Assembly (NCBI GenBank): GCA_964568975.1
Contig: CAZMSO010000002.1
Coordinates: forward strand, 1 to 64,000
Length of the DNA: 64,000 nucleotides
Origin: CAZADA01 sp964568975
Lineage (GTDB): Bacteria > Pseudomonadota > Alphaproteobacteria > Caulobacterales > Maricaulaceae
Direction: 5' to 3'
This document shows positions 51,192 to 60,808 of the stretch, piece by piece. Below the pieces are notes generated by a model, which made no database searches, was not told where the DNA came from, and worked only from the letters and a program-made list of their open reading frames with translations. Both the position numbers and the translations under genes were made by a program. Numbering within the stretch: the first letter of the stretch is position 1; every line of letters begins with the position of its first letter.

Positions 51192-54116
51192 ATGCCCGTC
51201 GCGACGCGCTCCTCCGGACCTGACACCACCGCATCCGCCGGCGCAACGCCGATGATGGCGCAATATCTCGCGATCCGCGCGCAAGCGAGCGAGACCGCCG
51301 GCGCGGACGCCCTGGTGTTTTATCGCATGGGCGATTTCTACGAGCTGTTCTTCGATGACGCTGTCAAAGCCGCTGAGGCGCTCGACATCGCGCTCACCCA
51401 CCGCGGCAAACATCAGGGTGCAGACATTCCCATGTGCGGCGTGCCGGTCGCGACCGCGGAGACGTATTTGTCGCGCCTCATCGCCCAAGGCTTTCGCGTG
51501 GCGGTGTGCGAGCAGACTGAAGACCCGAAGGAGGCGAAGAAACGCGGCGCAAAGGCGGTCGTGCGCCGCGAGATTGTGCGCGTCGTCACGCCGGGCACGA
51601 TCACAGAAGACGCCCTGTTAGAGGCGCGCGACGCGGCGTGGATCCTCGCCGTCGCGCCGGCCGGCGGCGCCGACGCGCGTGTCGGCCTCGCTTGGGCGGA
51701 TGTGACGACGGGCGCTTTTGGCGTCGGCCGCGCGCCGGCGGCGGCGCTGGATGAGCGGATCGCCGGCCTCGGCCCCCGGGAGGTGCTGCTGGCGGAGGCG
51801 AGCCTGGAGACGCTGCTCGACGCGGGTGCGCGCGCGGCGTTAGAGCGGGCGGGGGCGGCGCTCACGCCGCTGGCGGGCGCGAAGTTCAACGTCAAAAGCG
51901 CGGCTGCGCGGCTGAAAGCGGCGTTCGCTGTCGACACGCTGGAGGGCTTTGGCGCGTTCGCGGCCGAGGAGATCGCCGCCGCCGGCGCGCTCGTTGATTA
52001 TCTCAGCCTCACACAGGCCGGCGCGCCAGTGCGGCTTGCGCCGCCGGCCCGCACGAATGACACAGCGGTCATGGCGATCGATCCCGCCACACGGGCGAGT
52101 TTAGAGATTGCGCGCACGCTTGCCGGCGATCGTAAGGGCTCGCTCCTCCACGCCATTGACCGCACGGCGACGCCTGCCGGCGCGCGGCTGTTGGCCCAGC
52201 GGATCGCGCAGCCCCTGACTGATCCCGCCGCCATTGCGCGCCGCCTGGATGCCGTGGCGTTTTTCGTGGGAGCGCCGGGCGGCGGGCGGGATGTGGCGAG
52301 CGCGCTCGCGCGGGCGGGCGATCCAGCGCGGGCGGTGTCGCGGCTGGTCCTTGGGCGGGGCGGGCCGCGGGATCTTGTTGCCCTTGCGGGCGCACTTGAG
52401 GCGGGCGATGGGGCGGCCACGGCCGTGGCGGGTGTCGCGGACGAGGCGCCGCCGCACGAGCTCGCTGAGGCGATGGAGCGGTTGCGTTTTGGAGCTCAGC
52501 CGGCGCTCGCCGCGCTTGCGGCGCGGGTGCGCGCGACCATCCGTGAGGACGCGCCGCTTCTTGCGCGCGATGGCGGCTTCGTCCGTGCGGGCGCGGACAC
52601 AGCCCTTGATGACGCGCAGGCCTTGCGCGATGAAAGCCGGCGCGTGATCGCTGCGCTGGAGGCGCGCTATCGCGACGCGACGGGCCTTGCGGCGCTCAAA
52701 ATCAAACACAACAACGTCTTGGGTTACTTTGTCGAAGTGACGGCGCGCCAGGCCGACCGGTTGATGGCCGCGCCCCATGACACCCAGTTCATCCACCGCC
52801 AGACAATGGCGAACGCCGTGCGCTTCACAACGACGGAGCTCGCTGACCTCGAACGGCGCATGGCGGCGGCGTCTTCACAGGCGTTGGCGCGGGAGCTTGC
52901 GCTCTTTGACGCGCTGGTCGCTGACGTGACGGCGGCCGCTGACGCCCTTCGCGCGGCGGGCGAGGCGCTGGCGACGCTTGATGTCGCGGCCGCGAACGCG
53001 CTGTGGGCGGCGGAGATGAATGCGGCCCGGCCCGTGGTGGATGACAGCCTGGCGTTTGACGTGGAGGCTGGCCGCCATCCCGTGGTCGAGCATGCGTTGC
53101 GCGCCGACGGGCTGGCGTTTGCGCCGAATGATTGCCGCCTGGACGGGGCCGGTCCGGCCTCAGCGACGGGCGCGCCGCGGCTCGCCTTCGTCACCGGCCC
53201 CAATATGGCGGGCAAGAGCACGTATTTGCGTCAAAACGCGGTGATGGCGATCCTCGCCCAAGCGGGGTGTTTTGTGCCGGCGAAGCGCGCGCGGATCGGT
53301 GTGGCGGATCGGCTGTTCAGCCGTGTCGGCGCGGCCGATGACTTAGCGCGGGGCCGCTCCACCTTCATGGCTGAAATGGTGGAGACCGCCGCCATCCTGA
53401 ACCAAGCGGGCCCGCGCGCCTTCGTCATTCTTGATGAGATCGGGCGCGGCACCGCGACCTATGACGGCCTCGCCATCGCCTGGGCGGTCGCGGAGCATCT
53501 CCACGACATCAATCAAGCCCGCGCGATGTTCGCCACCCACTATCACGAGCTCACGCGTTTGACGGAGACGCTTAAGGGCGCGGCCAATCTGCATTTGCGG
53601 GCTAAAGCCTGGAATGGCGATTTGATCTTCCTGCATGAAGTCGCGCCTGGCGCGGCCGACCGCTCTTACGGTGTGGAGGTGGCGCGGCGCGCGGGCTTGC
53701 CCAAGGCCGCCACCGCGCGCGCTCAAGAGGTGCTGGAGCGGCTGGAGGGGCGCGCGGGCGCCGCCGATGCGAGGCTTGGCGTCGCCGATGCCCTGGAGGA
53801 TCTGCCGCTTTTTCAAGCGGCGGTCCAAACGCCTAAGGAGCGGGTTGCGGCGGATGAGGCTGCGCGCCGGCGCAGCGACCCGCGCGCGCCAGTGGCGTAT
53901 CCCCAAGACCCCACCGATCGTTATGAATCCGGCTTCAGCGAAACTGGTGTGAGCGAGGCCGGCGCGCCAGCCGGGAAGCCGCGAGCGAGCGCCGCTGATG
54001 GCCGCCTCCACGCCTTGGCGGCGGCGGTGCGCGCCCTTGACCCCGACGACCTCACGCCCCGCGACGCCTTGGACGCGCTTTATCGCTTGCAGGCGGCGTT
54101 GGAGGAGGAGGGCTGA
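51192..54116 (+). CDS. mutS: DNA mismatch repair protein MutS
   Basis: A 974-residue mismatch sensor. Residues 43-52 contain FYRMGDFYEL, with Phe49-x-Glu51 as the mismatch-reading wedge. Connector, lever and clamp domains follow. The ATPase has FVTGPNMAGKSTYLRQ (Walker A), FVILDEIGRGTATYDG (Walker B) and ATHYHELTRL. It is longer than the usual 850-900 because of a polar C-terminal extension (about 870-930). It is close behind the AmpG gene, on the same strand. Confidence 0.98.
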   Translation: MPVATRSSGPDTTASAGATPMMAQYLAIRAQASETAGADALVFYRMGDFYELFFDDAVKAAEALDIALTHRGKHQGADIPMCGVPVATAETYLSRLIAQGFRVAVCEQTEDPKEAKKRGAKAVVRREIVRVVTPGTITEDALLEARDAAWILAVAPAGGADARVGLAWADVTTGAFGVGRAPAAALDERIAGLGPREVLLAEASLETLLDAGARAALERAGAALTPLAGAKFNVKSAAARLKAAFAVDTLEGFGAFAAEEIAAAGALVDYLSLTQAGAPVRLAPPARTNDTAVMAIDPATRASLEIARTLAGDRKGSLLHAIDRTATPAGARLLAQRIAQPLTDPAAIARRLDAVAFFVGAPGGGRDVASALARAGDPARAVSRLVLGRGGPRDLVALAGALEAGDGAATAVAGVADEAPPHELAEAMERLRFGAQPALAALAARVRATIREDAPLLARDGGFVRAGADTALDDAQALRDESRRVIAALEARYRDATGLAALKIKHNNVLGYFVEVTARQADRLMAAPHDTQFIHRQTMANAVRFTTTELADLERRMAAASSQALARELALFDALVADVTAAADALRAAGEALATLDVAAANALWAAEMNAARPVVDDSLAFDVEAGRHPVVEHALRADGLAFAPNDCRLDGAGPASATGAPRLAFVTGPNMAGKSTYLRQNAVMAILAQAGCFVPAKRARIGVADRLFSRVGAADDLARGRSTFMAEMVETAAILNQAGPRAFVILDEIGRGTATYDGLAIAWAVAEHLHDINQARAMFATHYHELTRLTETLKGAANLHLRAKAWNGDLIFLHEVAPGAADRSYGVEVARRAGLPKAATARAQEVLERLEGRAGAADARLGVADALEDLPLFQAAVQTPKERVAADEAARRRSDPRAPVAYPQDPTDRYESGFSETGVSEAGAPAGKPRASAADGRLHALAAAVRALDPDDLTPRDALDALYRLQAALEEEG

Positions 54117-54221
54117 GCCCTGGCGACGTCGTCCTCCCCGGGGCCAAGGGCGCACTCCGCCGTCCTCCCTGCAAGGGCCAGCACGCGTATGGCGCGTCGC
54201 CGGTCGGGCCCCGGGGGTGCG

Positions 54222-55328
54222 CTATGCCTCAGCGGCCTCCAGGAACGGATAATCCGTGTAGCCGCGCTCATCGCCGCCATAAAAGGTGGCCTGGTCGGGC
54301 GCGGTGAGATCCGCCCCAATGTTGAGCCGTCGCGGCAAGTCTGGATTGGCGATGAAGGGCCGGCCGAAGGCGATCGCCTGGGCGCGCCCCGCCGCCACCC
54401 AGTCGCCGGCCGTCGCGCCGTCAAACTCGCCATTCGCGATGTAAACCCCGCTCCAGCGCCCGCGCAGGCGTGTTAGGGCGTCGCGATCAGCCTCGCTGAC
54501 ATCAGAGCCGGGGAACGCCTCGACCATGTGGAGATAGGCGAGGCCCATTCCGTTAAGGCCGTCAATCACGCGCTCGAAACTGGCTTCAGTCTCGGCGTCC
54601 AGGCGCATGTCGTTGAACGTTCCTGTGGGCGAAAGGCGCACGCCCACTCGGTCAGCGCCCATCACGTCCGCGACAGCCTGCGTGACCTCAAGCGTCAGGC
54701 GCGCGCGGTTGTCGGCGTCGCCGCCATAAGCGTCGGTGCGGGTGTTGGCGTGGGCGTGGAGGAATTGGTCGAGCAAATAGCCATTGGCGCTGTGGACCTC
54801 GACGAGGTCGAACCCCGCGCCCTTCGCCCGTTCCGCTGCGCGACGATAGTCCGCGATGACGCGGGCGACCTCGTCCGTTTCCAGCGCGCGCGGCTCCGAC
54901 ACGTCCTCAAGGCCGTTGGCGGTGAAAGTTTGCGCGTCAGCGCGGATCGCCGACGGCGCGACGGGGGCTTGGCCGGCGGGTTGCAGCGAGGTGTGGCTGA
55001 TGCGCCCGACGTGCCAGAGCTGCAGCGCGATGCGCCCGCCGGCGGCGTGGACGGCGTCCGTGATCGCGCGCCAGCCGGCGACATGGGCGTCGTCATGGAT
55101 GCCGGGCGTGTTGATGTAGCCCTTGCCCTCGGCGCTGATTTGCGTGGCTTCCGTGATGATCAGCCCGGCCGACGCGCGTTGGCGGTAATACGCGATCGCC
55201 ATAGCGTGGGGCGTGCCGTCGGGATGGGCGCGGTTGCGGGTGAGCGGGGCCATGAAGACGCGGTTGGGCGCCGTGACGGCGCCGATCTCCAAAGGTTGAA
55301 ACAAGGGGGCGGTCTGGGAAGCGGTCAT
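54222..55328 (-). CDS. old yellow enzyme family alkene reductase
   Basis: A 368-residue FMN flavoprotein. It opens LFQPLEIGAVTAPNRVFMAPLTRNR, has the substrate His-x-x-His in IALQLWHVGRISH and the FDLVEVHSANGYLLDQFL segment, and closes AIAFGRPFIANPDLPRRL. Similar to N-ethylmaleimide reductase NemA. It reduces activated alkenes with NADPH. The start is ATG 55328 with AAGGA upstream. It converges on mutS. Confidence 0.93.
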   Translation of the reverse strand: MTASQTAPLFQPLEIGAVTAPNRVFMAPLTRNRAHPDGTPHAMAIAYYRQRASAGLIITEATQISAEGKGYINTPGIHDDAHVAGWRAITDAVHAAGGRIALQLWHVGRISHTSLQPAGQAPVAPSAIRADAQTFTANGLEDVSEPRALETDEVARVIADYRRAAERAKGAGFDLVEVHSANGYLLDQFLHAHANTRTDAYGGDADNRARLTLEVTQAVADVMGADRVGVRLSPTGTFNDMRLDAETEASFERVIDGLNGMGLAYLHMVEAFPGSDVSEADRDALTRLRGRWSGVYIANGEFDGATAGDWVAAGRAQAIAFGRPFIANPDLPRRLNIGADLTAPDQATFYGGDERGYTDYPFLEAAEA

Positions 55329-55527
55329 GGCGAACATCCTTGTGAACACGGCGCGTCGTCGGAAGCCCGCCCGCTTTTGGGGGAGCGCGACGCCGCCGGC
55401 CCACACATAGGCGCCCGCGCGACCAATTGCTCGTCGCGCCGTTCGATCACGATGGGGTGACGCGAGGAACGCGCTCTGCCAGACCGTGTCCGGCTGCGCA
55501 CCCTGAGCGCGGCGCGAGGATCCTCTC

Positions 55528-57084
55528 ATGTCGCTTCTCCGCTCGACCGCCGTTGTTGGATCGCTGACGCTGGTCAGCCGCATCACCGGTTTCATCCGCG
55601 AGATCTTGCTCGCCGTCGCGCTTGGCGCGGGGCCGGTGACGGACGCGTTTCTGGTGGCGTTCCGGCTGCCCAATCTGTTCCGGCGCGTGTTCGCGGAGGG
55701 CGCCTTCAACGCGGCGTTCGTGCCGCTTTATTCCGGCAAACTCGAAGCCGACGGCGAGGAGGCCGCCGACCGCTTCGCGTCTGAGACCGCCTCCATGCTC
55801 GTCTTCGCCCTTGCGGGCCTGATCATCGCAGCGCAGATCGCCATGCCGTGGATCATCGCAGGCTTTGCGCCGGGCTATCTCGACGATCCGGACTGGCGCG
55901 CCAAGGCCGTCGTCATGGGCCAGATCATGTTCCCCTACATCCTGTTTATGAGCTTGATGGCCATGTTCGGCGGCGTGTTGAACGCCCACGGCCGGTTCGC
56001 GGCCTTCGCCATCGCGCCGGTGCTCTTGAATGTTGTGATGATCGCCGCCTTAGCGGCGGCGCCGGCGGATCCCTGGGCGGCCGCGCGCAACCTCTCCATG
56101 GGCGTGGCGGCGGCGGGGTTGTTGCAGCTGAGCTTCGTCTATCTGGGCATGCGCCGCCAGGGCGTGCGGTTGCGGCTTCGACCGCCCCGGCTCACGCCGG
56201 GGGTCAAGCGCGTGATCGCGCTGGGCGTGCCGGGCGCTGCGGCGGCGGGCGTGACGCAAATCAACATGATTATCGGTCAGATGATCGCCTCCATCCGCGA
56301 GGCGGCGGTGTCTTGGCTCGCCTTTGCGGATCGGATTTACCAGCTGCCGCTTGGTATGATCGGCATCGCTATGGGCGTGGCGCTGTTGCCGGCGCTCTCG
56401 CGCAGCGTGAAGGCCGGCGACCATGACGGCGCGCGCCAAAGCCTGAACGCGGCGCTGGAGCTGGCGGCGCTGTTCACCTTGCCGGCGACGGCGGCGTTGC
56501 TCGTGGCGGGGGAGTTTTTCGTGAAGGCCGCGTTCGAACACGGCGCCTTCGCCCCCGCGAGCACAGGGCCGACCGGCGCGGCGCTGACGGCCTACGCTGC
56601 GGGCTTGCCGGCGTTCATCGCTGTGAAGGTGCTGAGCCCCGCCTTTTTCGCGCGCGAGGACACCAAAACGCCGATGCGCATCGCGATTGTGACAGTGGCC
56701 GCGAATATCGCCATTGGCGTGGGGCTCTTCTACGCGATCGGGCCCCAGGGGAACGGCTTTGTCGGCCTCGCCATCGGGACAAGCGCGGCGGGCTGGCTGA
56801 ACGCCGGACTGCTGGCGGCCGGCTTGGCGCGGCGCCGGGAATTCGCGCCCACGCGCCGGTTGACGTCACGCTTGGTGCGGATTGCTGCGGCCTCTGTGGT
56901 CATGGGGGCGGGCGTGGGGGCCGGCGCCCGGTTCGCGCGCCCTTATCTGGATGTGAACATTGTCAATGACCTGGTCGTTGCGGGGGCTGTCGCGGCGGGA
57001 GGCGCGGTCGTTTACGCCGCGGCGGCGCTGGCCCTCGGCGCGGCGTCGCCCCGCGATCTTCGCCGCGCGCTCAAGCGAGGGTGA
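55528..57084 (+). CDS. murJ: lipid II flippase MurJ
   Basis: A 518-residue, about 14-helix membrane protein. The N-terminal SRITGFIREILLAVALGAGPVTDAF and RLPNLFRRVFAEGAFNAAFVPLY are diagnostic of MurJ. It flips the peptidoglycan precursor lipid II to the periplasmic face. The start is ATG 55528 behind GAGGA. Confidence 0.97.
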   Translation: MSLLRSTAVVGSLTLVSRITGFIREILLAVALGAGPVTDAFLVAFRLPNLFRRVFAEGAFNAAFVPLYSGKLEADGEEAADRFASETASMLVFALAGLIIAAQIAMPWIIAGFAPGYLDDPDWRAKAVVMGQIMFPYILFMSLMAMFGGVLNAHGRFAAFAIAPVLLNVVMIAALAAAPADPWAAARNLSMGVAAAGLLQLSFVYLGMRRQGVRLRLRPPRLTPGVKRVIALGVPGAAAAGVTQINMIIGQMIASIREAAVSWLAFADRIYQLPLGMIGIAMGVALLPALSRSVKAGDHDGARQSLNAALELAALFTLPATAALLVAGEFFVKAAFEHGAFAPASTGPTGAALTAYAAGLPAFIAVKVLSPAFFAREDTKTPMRIAIVTVAANIAIGVGLFYAIGPQGNGFVGLAIGTSAAGWLNAGLLAAGLARRREFAPTRRLTSRLVRIAAASVVMGAGVGAGARFARPYLDVNIVNDLVVAGAVAAGGAVVYAAAALALGAASPRDLRRALKRG

Positions 57085-57277
57085 GCGGGCGAGCCGGCGA
57101 TTCCCTCCCGGAGCCACATGGTGTCTATACGCGTATCTACGGCGCTTGCCGAGGGCGTGGCGATCGCTGCGACGTGTCTGCGCGCGTCGTGGGTGTGTAG
57201 CGCCGTGAGTCCGCGAGGTGAGTCGATGGCTAACGAAAAGACTAAGGGAGCCTCAAGGGCGGCGCGTCCCGTCGCCG

Positions 57278-57397
57278 ATGAGAAATCGCGGGGCCCACAC
57301 TCTTCGATGGCGGCCAAGTCAGCTGCGCGCTCTGCCCAAGCCAGCGACGGTTGAAGAGCGCGGCGCGGTCGAAATCCCAGAGCGCCCCGGCCCCTAG
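57278..57397 (+). CDS. 39-residue putative antitoxin (upstream of PIN toxin)
   Basis: A small frame ending 3 bp before the PIN start: MRNRGAHTLRWRPSQLRALP then KPATVEERGAVEIPERPGP. Position and size fit an antitoxin, but no VapB or other DNA-binding motif is recognised. A competing frame (MANEKTK, 57226-57354) overlaps it in another phase, so a frameshifted antitoxin is possible. Low confidence. Confidence 0.3.
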   Translation: MRNRGAHTLRWRPSQLRALPKPATVEERGAVEIPERPGP

Positions 57398-57400
57398 CGC

Positions 57401-57790
57401 GTGACGTGGATGCTTGATGCCGGCGTCGCGATCGGACTGCGCGATGGCGATGAGGCGATGCTCAGCCTTGTGGCCGAGCTCGATGGGCCGTTTGCGTTGT
57501 CGATCATCAACTGGGTGGAGTTGGAAGGCGGCGTCTACCGCATAGGCGGTGGTGACATCGCGACGCGGCGCGCGCGTCTGGATTACTTGCTTGAGAGCTT
57601 GGCGGTCTTCCCTTTTGATGATGCGGCGGCAGCGGCGTACCGACAGATCGTCGCGCACGCCGGCTATACGCGCCGAAAGATTCTGGATCGCGTGATCGCG
57701 GCGACGGCGCTTGTGCGCGGCGCGACGCTGGTCACGACCAACCCGCAGGATTTCAGTGACATCCCGGGGCTGGAGTGCGTTGGATCGTGA
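57401..57790 (+). CDS. PIN domain ribonuclease (VapC-like toxin)
   Basis: A 129-residue PIN nuclease. The four acidic residues are present: Asp6 (MLDAGVAI), Glu40 (NWVELEGGVY), Asp96 (ILDRVIAA) and Asp117 (TNPQDF). VapC toxins cleave tRNA or rRNA. It appears intact, with no confirmed antitoxin upstream. The start is GTG 57401, or ATG 57410. It lies in an accessory-like gap after murJ. Confidence 0.88.
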   Translation: MTWMLDAGVAIGLRDGDEAMLSLVAELDGPFALSIINWVELEGGVYRIGGGDIATRRARLDYLLESLAVFPFDDAAAAAYRQIVAHAGYTRRKILDRVIAATALVRGATLVTTNPQDFSDIPGLECVGS

Positions 57791-57840
57791 CGCGCGGTAT
57801 GGGTTCCGCCATGATCTCAAATGTGATTGCGGGAGGTGGC

Positions 57841-58077
57841 ATGGTTCGGATCGGATGTGCGCTTATGGCGGCTGCAAGCGTGTCCGCCTGCGCGGTGCTG
57901 GAGGCGTCCGCGCGTGAAGCGCTGCGGCAAAACGCGGACGCCACGAATGGCTGTGAGGACTTGTTCCCCGAAGACCCGGCCAATGAGGCGTTGTGCGATT
58001 CCCGCCTTGCCGAGCGCAATGAGCCCTTCTGCGAAGGCGGGGCGGCCGGCGGCGCCTGCGCGTATGAGCAACCGTGA
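57841..58077 (+). CDS. small lipoprotein of unknown function
   Basis: A 78-residue protein with a lipoprotein signal (MVRIGCALMAAASVSAC, lipobox VSAC). The short mature part contains several cysteines (GCEDLF, ALCDSRL, PFCEGG, GACAYE). Start ATG 57841 follows GGGAGG. No family recognised. Confidence 0.65.
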   Translation: MVRIGCALMAAASVSACAVLEASAREALRQNADATNGCEDLFPEDPANEALCDSRLAERNEPFCEGGAAGGACAYEQP

Positions 58078-58084
58078 GGCGGCG

Positions 58085-58507
58085 TCAGCCGTTCAAGTTC
58101 ACTTGCGCAAAGCTCTTCAACATCGCCATGACGATGTGTGAGCACTCGCGGGCGGCCACCTGGTCGAGCTGATCATGGGTCAACCGGAAGTACGCCGGCG
58201 GTAGGGAATCGAGATTGCGCTCGCGACGAAACCCCATCGACCAGTCGGGAAAGTCGCGCTGGTCGATGGTTTGTTGCGCAACCTCGACAATGCGGTGGTG
58301 GCGGGGGTCGCGGTTGATCCGCTCATACACCTGGCGTACGGCGGTTTCGTCGCCTTCCAGCACCTGCAGGAACGAGCCGTTAGCGTAAAGCAGCATGCCC
58401 GTGACGTCGTCGCGGGTGTTGTTGCGACGCGACTTCGACAAAATGTCGTCGAGATCGGCGTCCGAGAGCAGCTCGGTCGCCGCGCTCACATAGAGCATTT
58501 GGAACAT
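58085..58507 (-). CDS. BLUF domain blue-light photoreceptor
   Basis: A 140-residue protein. The BLUF domain (about 1-95) has Tyr6, Asn30 and Gln48 at the spacing of the canonical FAD-contacting Tyr, Asn and Gln (24 and 42 residues apart), in MFQMLYVSAA, KSRRNN and GSFLQVLEG. A short helical cap follows with no effector domain, so it belongs to the short BLUF class that works by protein-protein contacts. The start ATG 58507 is behind GGGAG. Confidence 0.92.
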   Translation of the reverse strand: MFQMLYVSAATELLSDADLDDILSKSRRNNTRDDVTGMLLYANGSFLQVLEGDETAVRQVYERINRDPRHHRIVEVAQQTIDQRDFPDWSMGFRRERNLDSLPPAYFRLTHDQLDQVAARECSHIVMAMLKSFAQVNLNG

Positions 58508-58637
58508 CGCCGCTCCCTGGACGGTCCATCGCGGTTGAAGGCGTGCGCTCATACACGTTCTAGCGCGCTAGCCCTAAGAGCGTTTTAACTGCGGCCCTCT
58601 TGCGCCCCTGACCCCGTCGCCCCATAACCCGCCGGCC

Positions 58638-59720
58638 ATGACTGACGCGCCCGCCCCCCACGCCGCTGCGCCCCGCTCTGGAGCTGGCGGCGATACTGAC
58701 GCCCACACCCGCTATGACGGCCCCACGCGGGTCTATTCCGGCGTGCAGCCGTCAGGCCAGCTGCACCTGGGCAATTATCTCGGCATGCTCGTGAAGGCTG
58801 TCGCGCTCCAAGAGCGGTATGATTGCCTCTATGGGATTGTAGACTTGCACGCTATTACGGTGTGGCAAGATCCTGCGAAATTGCGTGACCAAACCCGCGA
58901 GATCGCCGCGGCGTTTCTCGCCTCTGGCCTCGATCCGAAACGCTCAATCATTTACGCCCAGTCCAGCGTGCGCGAGCACACGGAGCTGGCGTGGATTTTC
59001 AACTGCGTCGCGCGCATGGGCTGGGTGCAGCGCATGACGCAGTTCAAGGATAAAGCTGGAAAAGACAAAGAGCGCGCGAGCGTGGGCCTGTTCACGTATC
59101 CCGTGCTGCAGGCGGCCGATATTTTGCTCTACAAGGGCACGCATGTGCCTGTTGGTGAAGACCAAAAACAACACTTAGAACTCAGCCGCGACATCGCGGC
59201 CAAATTTAATCTTGACTTCGACGTCCCGGGCTTTTTTCCGTTGCCGGAACCCCTCGTGGAGGGGCCGGGCGCGCGGATTATGAGCCTCAAGGATGGGGCG
59301 AAGAAGATGTCGAAGTCTGACCCCTCGGAGCTTTCTCGCATCAATCTGACGGACACCGCCGACGACATTGCGAAGAAAATCAAGCGCGCGAAAACCGATC
59401 CTGAGCCTCTGCCGGAAACGGTCGAGGGCCTGGAGGGCCGGGCGGAGGCGCACAATCTCGTGAGCATTTACGCGGCCTTGGCTGGACGCTCGGAAGCCGA
59501 GATCTTGAACGAATTCGGCGGCCAGGGGTTCGGCGCGTTCAAACCCAAGCTCGCCGAGCTTGCCGTGGAGGCCCTCGCGCCAATTGCTGCGCGCATGCGG
59601 GCGTTGCTTCAGGCGCCGCAGGAAATCGACGCTGTCTTGAGCGATGGGGCTGAGCGGGCGCGCGCCATCGCGGAGCCCGTCATGGCCGATCTGCGGCGGA
59701 TCGTCGGGTTTTGGGGCTGA
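58638..59720 (+). CDS. trpS: tryptophanyl-tRNA synthetase
   Basis: A 360-residue class I aminoacyl-tRNA synthetase. The HIGH-type motif is in QPSGQLHLGNYLG, and KMSKS is in KDGAKKMSKSDPSE. The N-terminus has a 35-residue extension without a recognised domain. It is followed 3 bp later by the conserved hypothetical gene. Confidence 0.98.
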   Translation: MTDAPAPHAAAPRSGAGGDTDAHTRYDGPTRVYSGVQPSGQLHLGNYLGMLVKAVALQERYDCLYGIVDLHAITVWQDPAKLRDQTREIAAAFLASGLDPKRSIIYAQSSVREHTELAWIFNCVARMGWVQRMTQFKDKAGKDKERASVGLFTYPVLQAADILLYKGTHVPVGEDQKQHLELSRDIAAKFNLDFDVPGFFPLPEPLVEGPGARIMSLKDGAKKMSKSDPSELSRINLTDTADDIAKKIKRAKTDPEPLPETVEGLEGRAEAHNLVSIYAALAGRSEAEILNEFGGQGFGAFKPKLAELAVEALAPIAARMRALLQAPQEIDAVLSDGAERARAIAEPVMADLRRIVGFWG

Positions 59721-59723
59721 GCC

Positions 59724-60209
59724 GTGGCGGCGTCCCGCGACACGGCGGCGGGCGCGTGTCATCCCCCTGTCCATGGCCCGCAGGATGTGACGCCCGCGGG
59801 CGTCGCGCGAATCGCGGCGGGCGTCGCGGACGCCACGCTGCCGAAGACGGAATGGACCCACGCCGCTCATCTGGTGGCCGCGACGGTCCTGCTGCGGGCT
59901 GAGGGGCTTTCGCGCGCTGAAGCCGTTATGCCGGACAGGATCCGGCGCTATAACGAGGCCACGGGCGTCGCGAACACGGACCAGGACGGCTACCACCACA
60001 CGGTCACGCTGTTTTACGTGCGCGCGCTATCGGCGTTTTTGGAGGCTGAAGGCCTTGCGGGGGCGGACGTTGACGACGCGACCGCGTGCCGGATCGTGTT
60101 GGCGGCGCCGATCGCTGAGCGGGCCTATCCGCTGCGGCGCTACACGCGTGAACGATTGTTTTCTGTGGCGGCGCGGCGTGGGTGGGTCGCGCCGGATCGC
60201 GACGGCTGA
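59724..60209 (+). CDS. conserved protein of unknown function
   Basis: A 161-residue protein. It contains EWTHAAHLVAATVLLRAEGL, IRRYNEATGVANTDQDGYHH and a C-terminal YPLRRYTRERLFSVAARRGW motif, which recur in a common uncharacterised proteobacterial family. Start GTG 59724 is 3 bp after trpS. No membrane segment. Confidence 0.75.
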   Translation: MAASRDTAAGACHPPVHGPQDVTPAGVARIAAGVADATLPKTEWTHAAHLVAATVLLRAEGLSRAEAVMPDRIRRYNEATGVANTDQDGYHHTVTLFYVRALSAFLEAEGLAGADVDDATACRIVLAAPIAERAYPLRRYTRERLFSVAARRGWVAPDRDG

Positions 60210-60302
60210 GGCGCGTCTGAACGCCCGCCGCTCGCGGCCTGCACAGCGGGTGCGGCGCCGATGCTGCTGGCGGCGTAGGCCGAGTCATGGCATGGCCTTT
60301 TT

Positions 60303-60746
60303 ATGGTTCGTCTCGCCAGACCAGCGTTCGTCCCGCGCGCCGCCCGCATCATTGTGGCGACGCTCGCGCTTGTCGGCGCTGTCCTTCAGGCTGTCTCCCC
60401 GGGCCTTGCCGAGCGTCACGGGTCTGATGACGCGGCGTTGGCGGCGCTCTGGTGCGGCGCCCATGGGCCGAGCGCGACCGCCCGCAGGGCGTTGAGAGAT
60501 CTCGCGCAGACGCTCCATGACGGCCGCGGGGCGTTCGAGCCGCAGCCTGCGGAGCCTGACGGCGACCGCTGTGGGGCGTGCCTCGCCTGCGTGGCGGACC
60601 TCGTGCTCGGCACGCCGGCGCTGCGGGCGGCGTCCAACGTCGCAAAGCCGGGCGCAGCGCTCCCGACCGGTTCGCGCCACCTCGCGGCGCCCCGCGCCGT
60701 CGGCCCGCCCGTGGGCGGCCGGGCGCCGCCGGCGGCTTTCGTGTGA
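60303..60746 (+). CDS. DUF2946-like protein
   Basis: A 147-residue protein with an N-terminal hydrophobic helix (about 14-35) and a conserved-looking DRCGACLACVADLVLG cysteine motif, followed by an alanine/proline tail. DUF2946 proteins often lie beside copper-transport genes, and this one heads a unit with an H/M-rich outer-membrane protein and a PCu(A)C chaperone. The family call is tentative. Confidence 0.65.
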   Translation: MVRLARPAFVPRAARIIVATLALVGAVLQAVSPGLAERHGSDDAALAALWCGAHGPSATARRALRDLAQTLHDGRGAFEPQPAEPDGDRCGACLACVADLVLGTPALRAASNVAKPGAALPTGSRHLAAPRAVGPPVGGRAPPAAFV

Positions 60747-60808
60747 CGGAGACCAATGCTTCACGTTCACGAAGGCCTGATGCACGGCCGATATTAGGAA
60801 ACTGAGTT

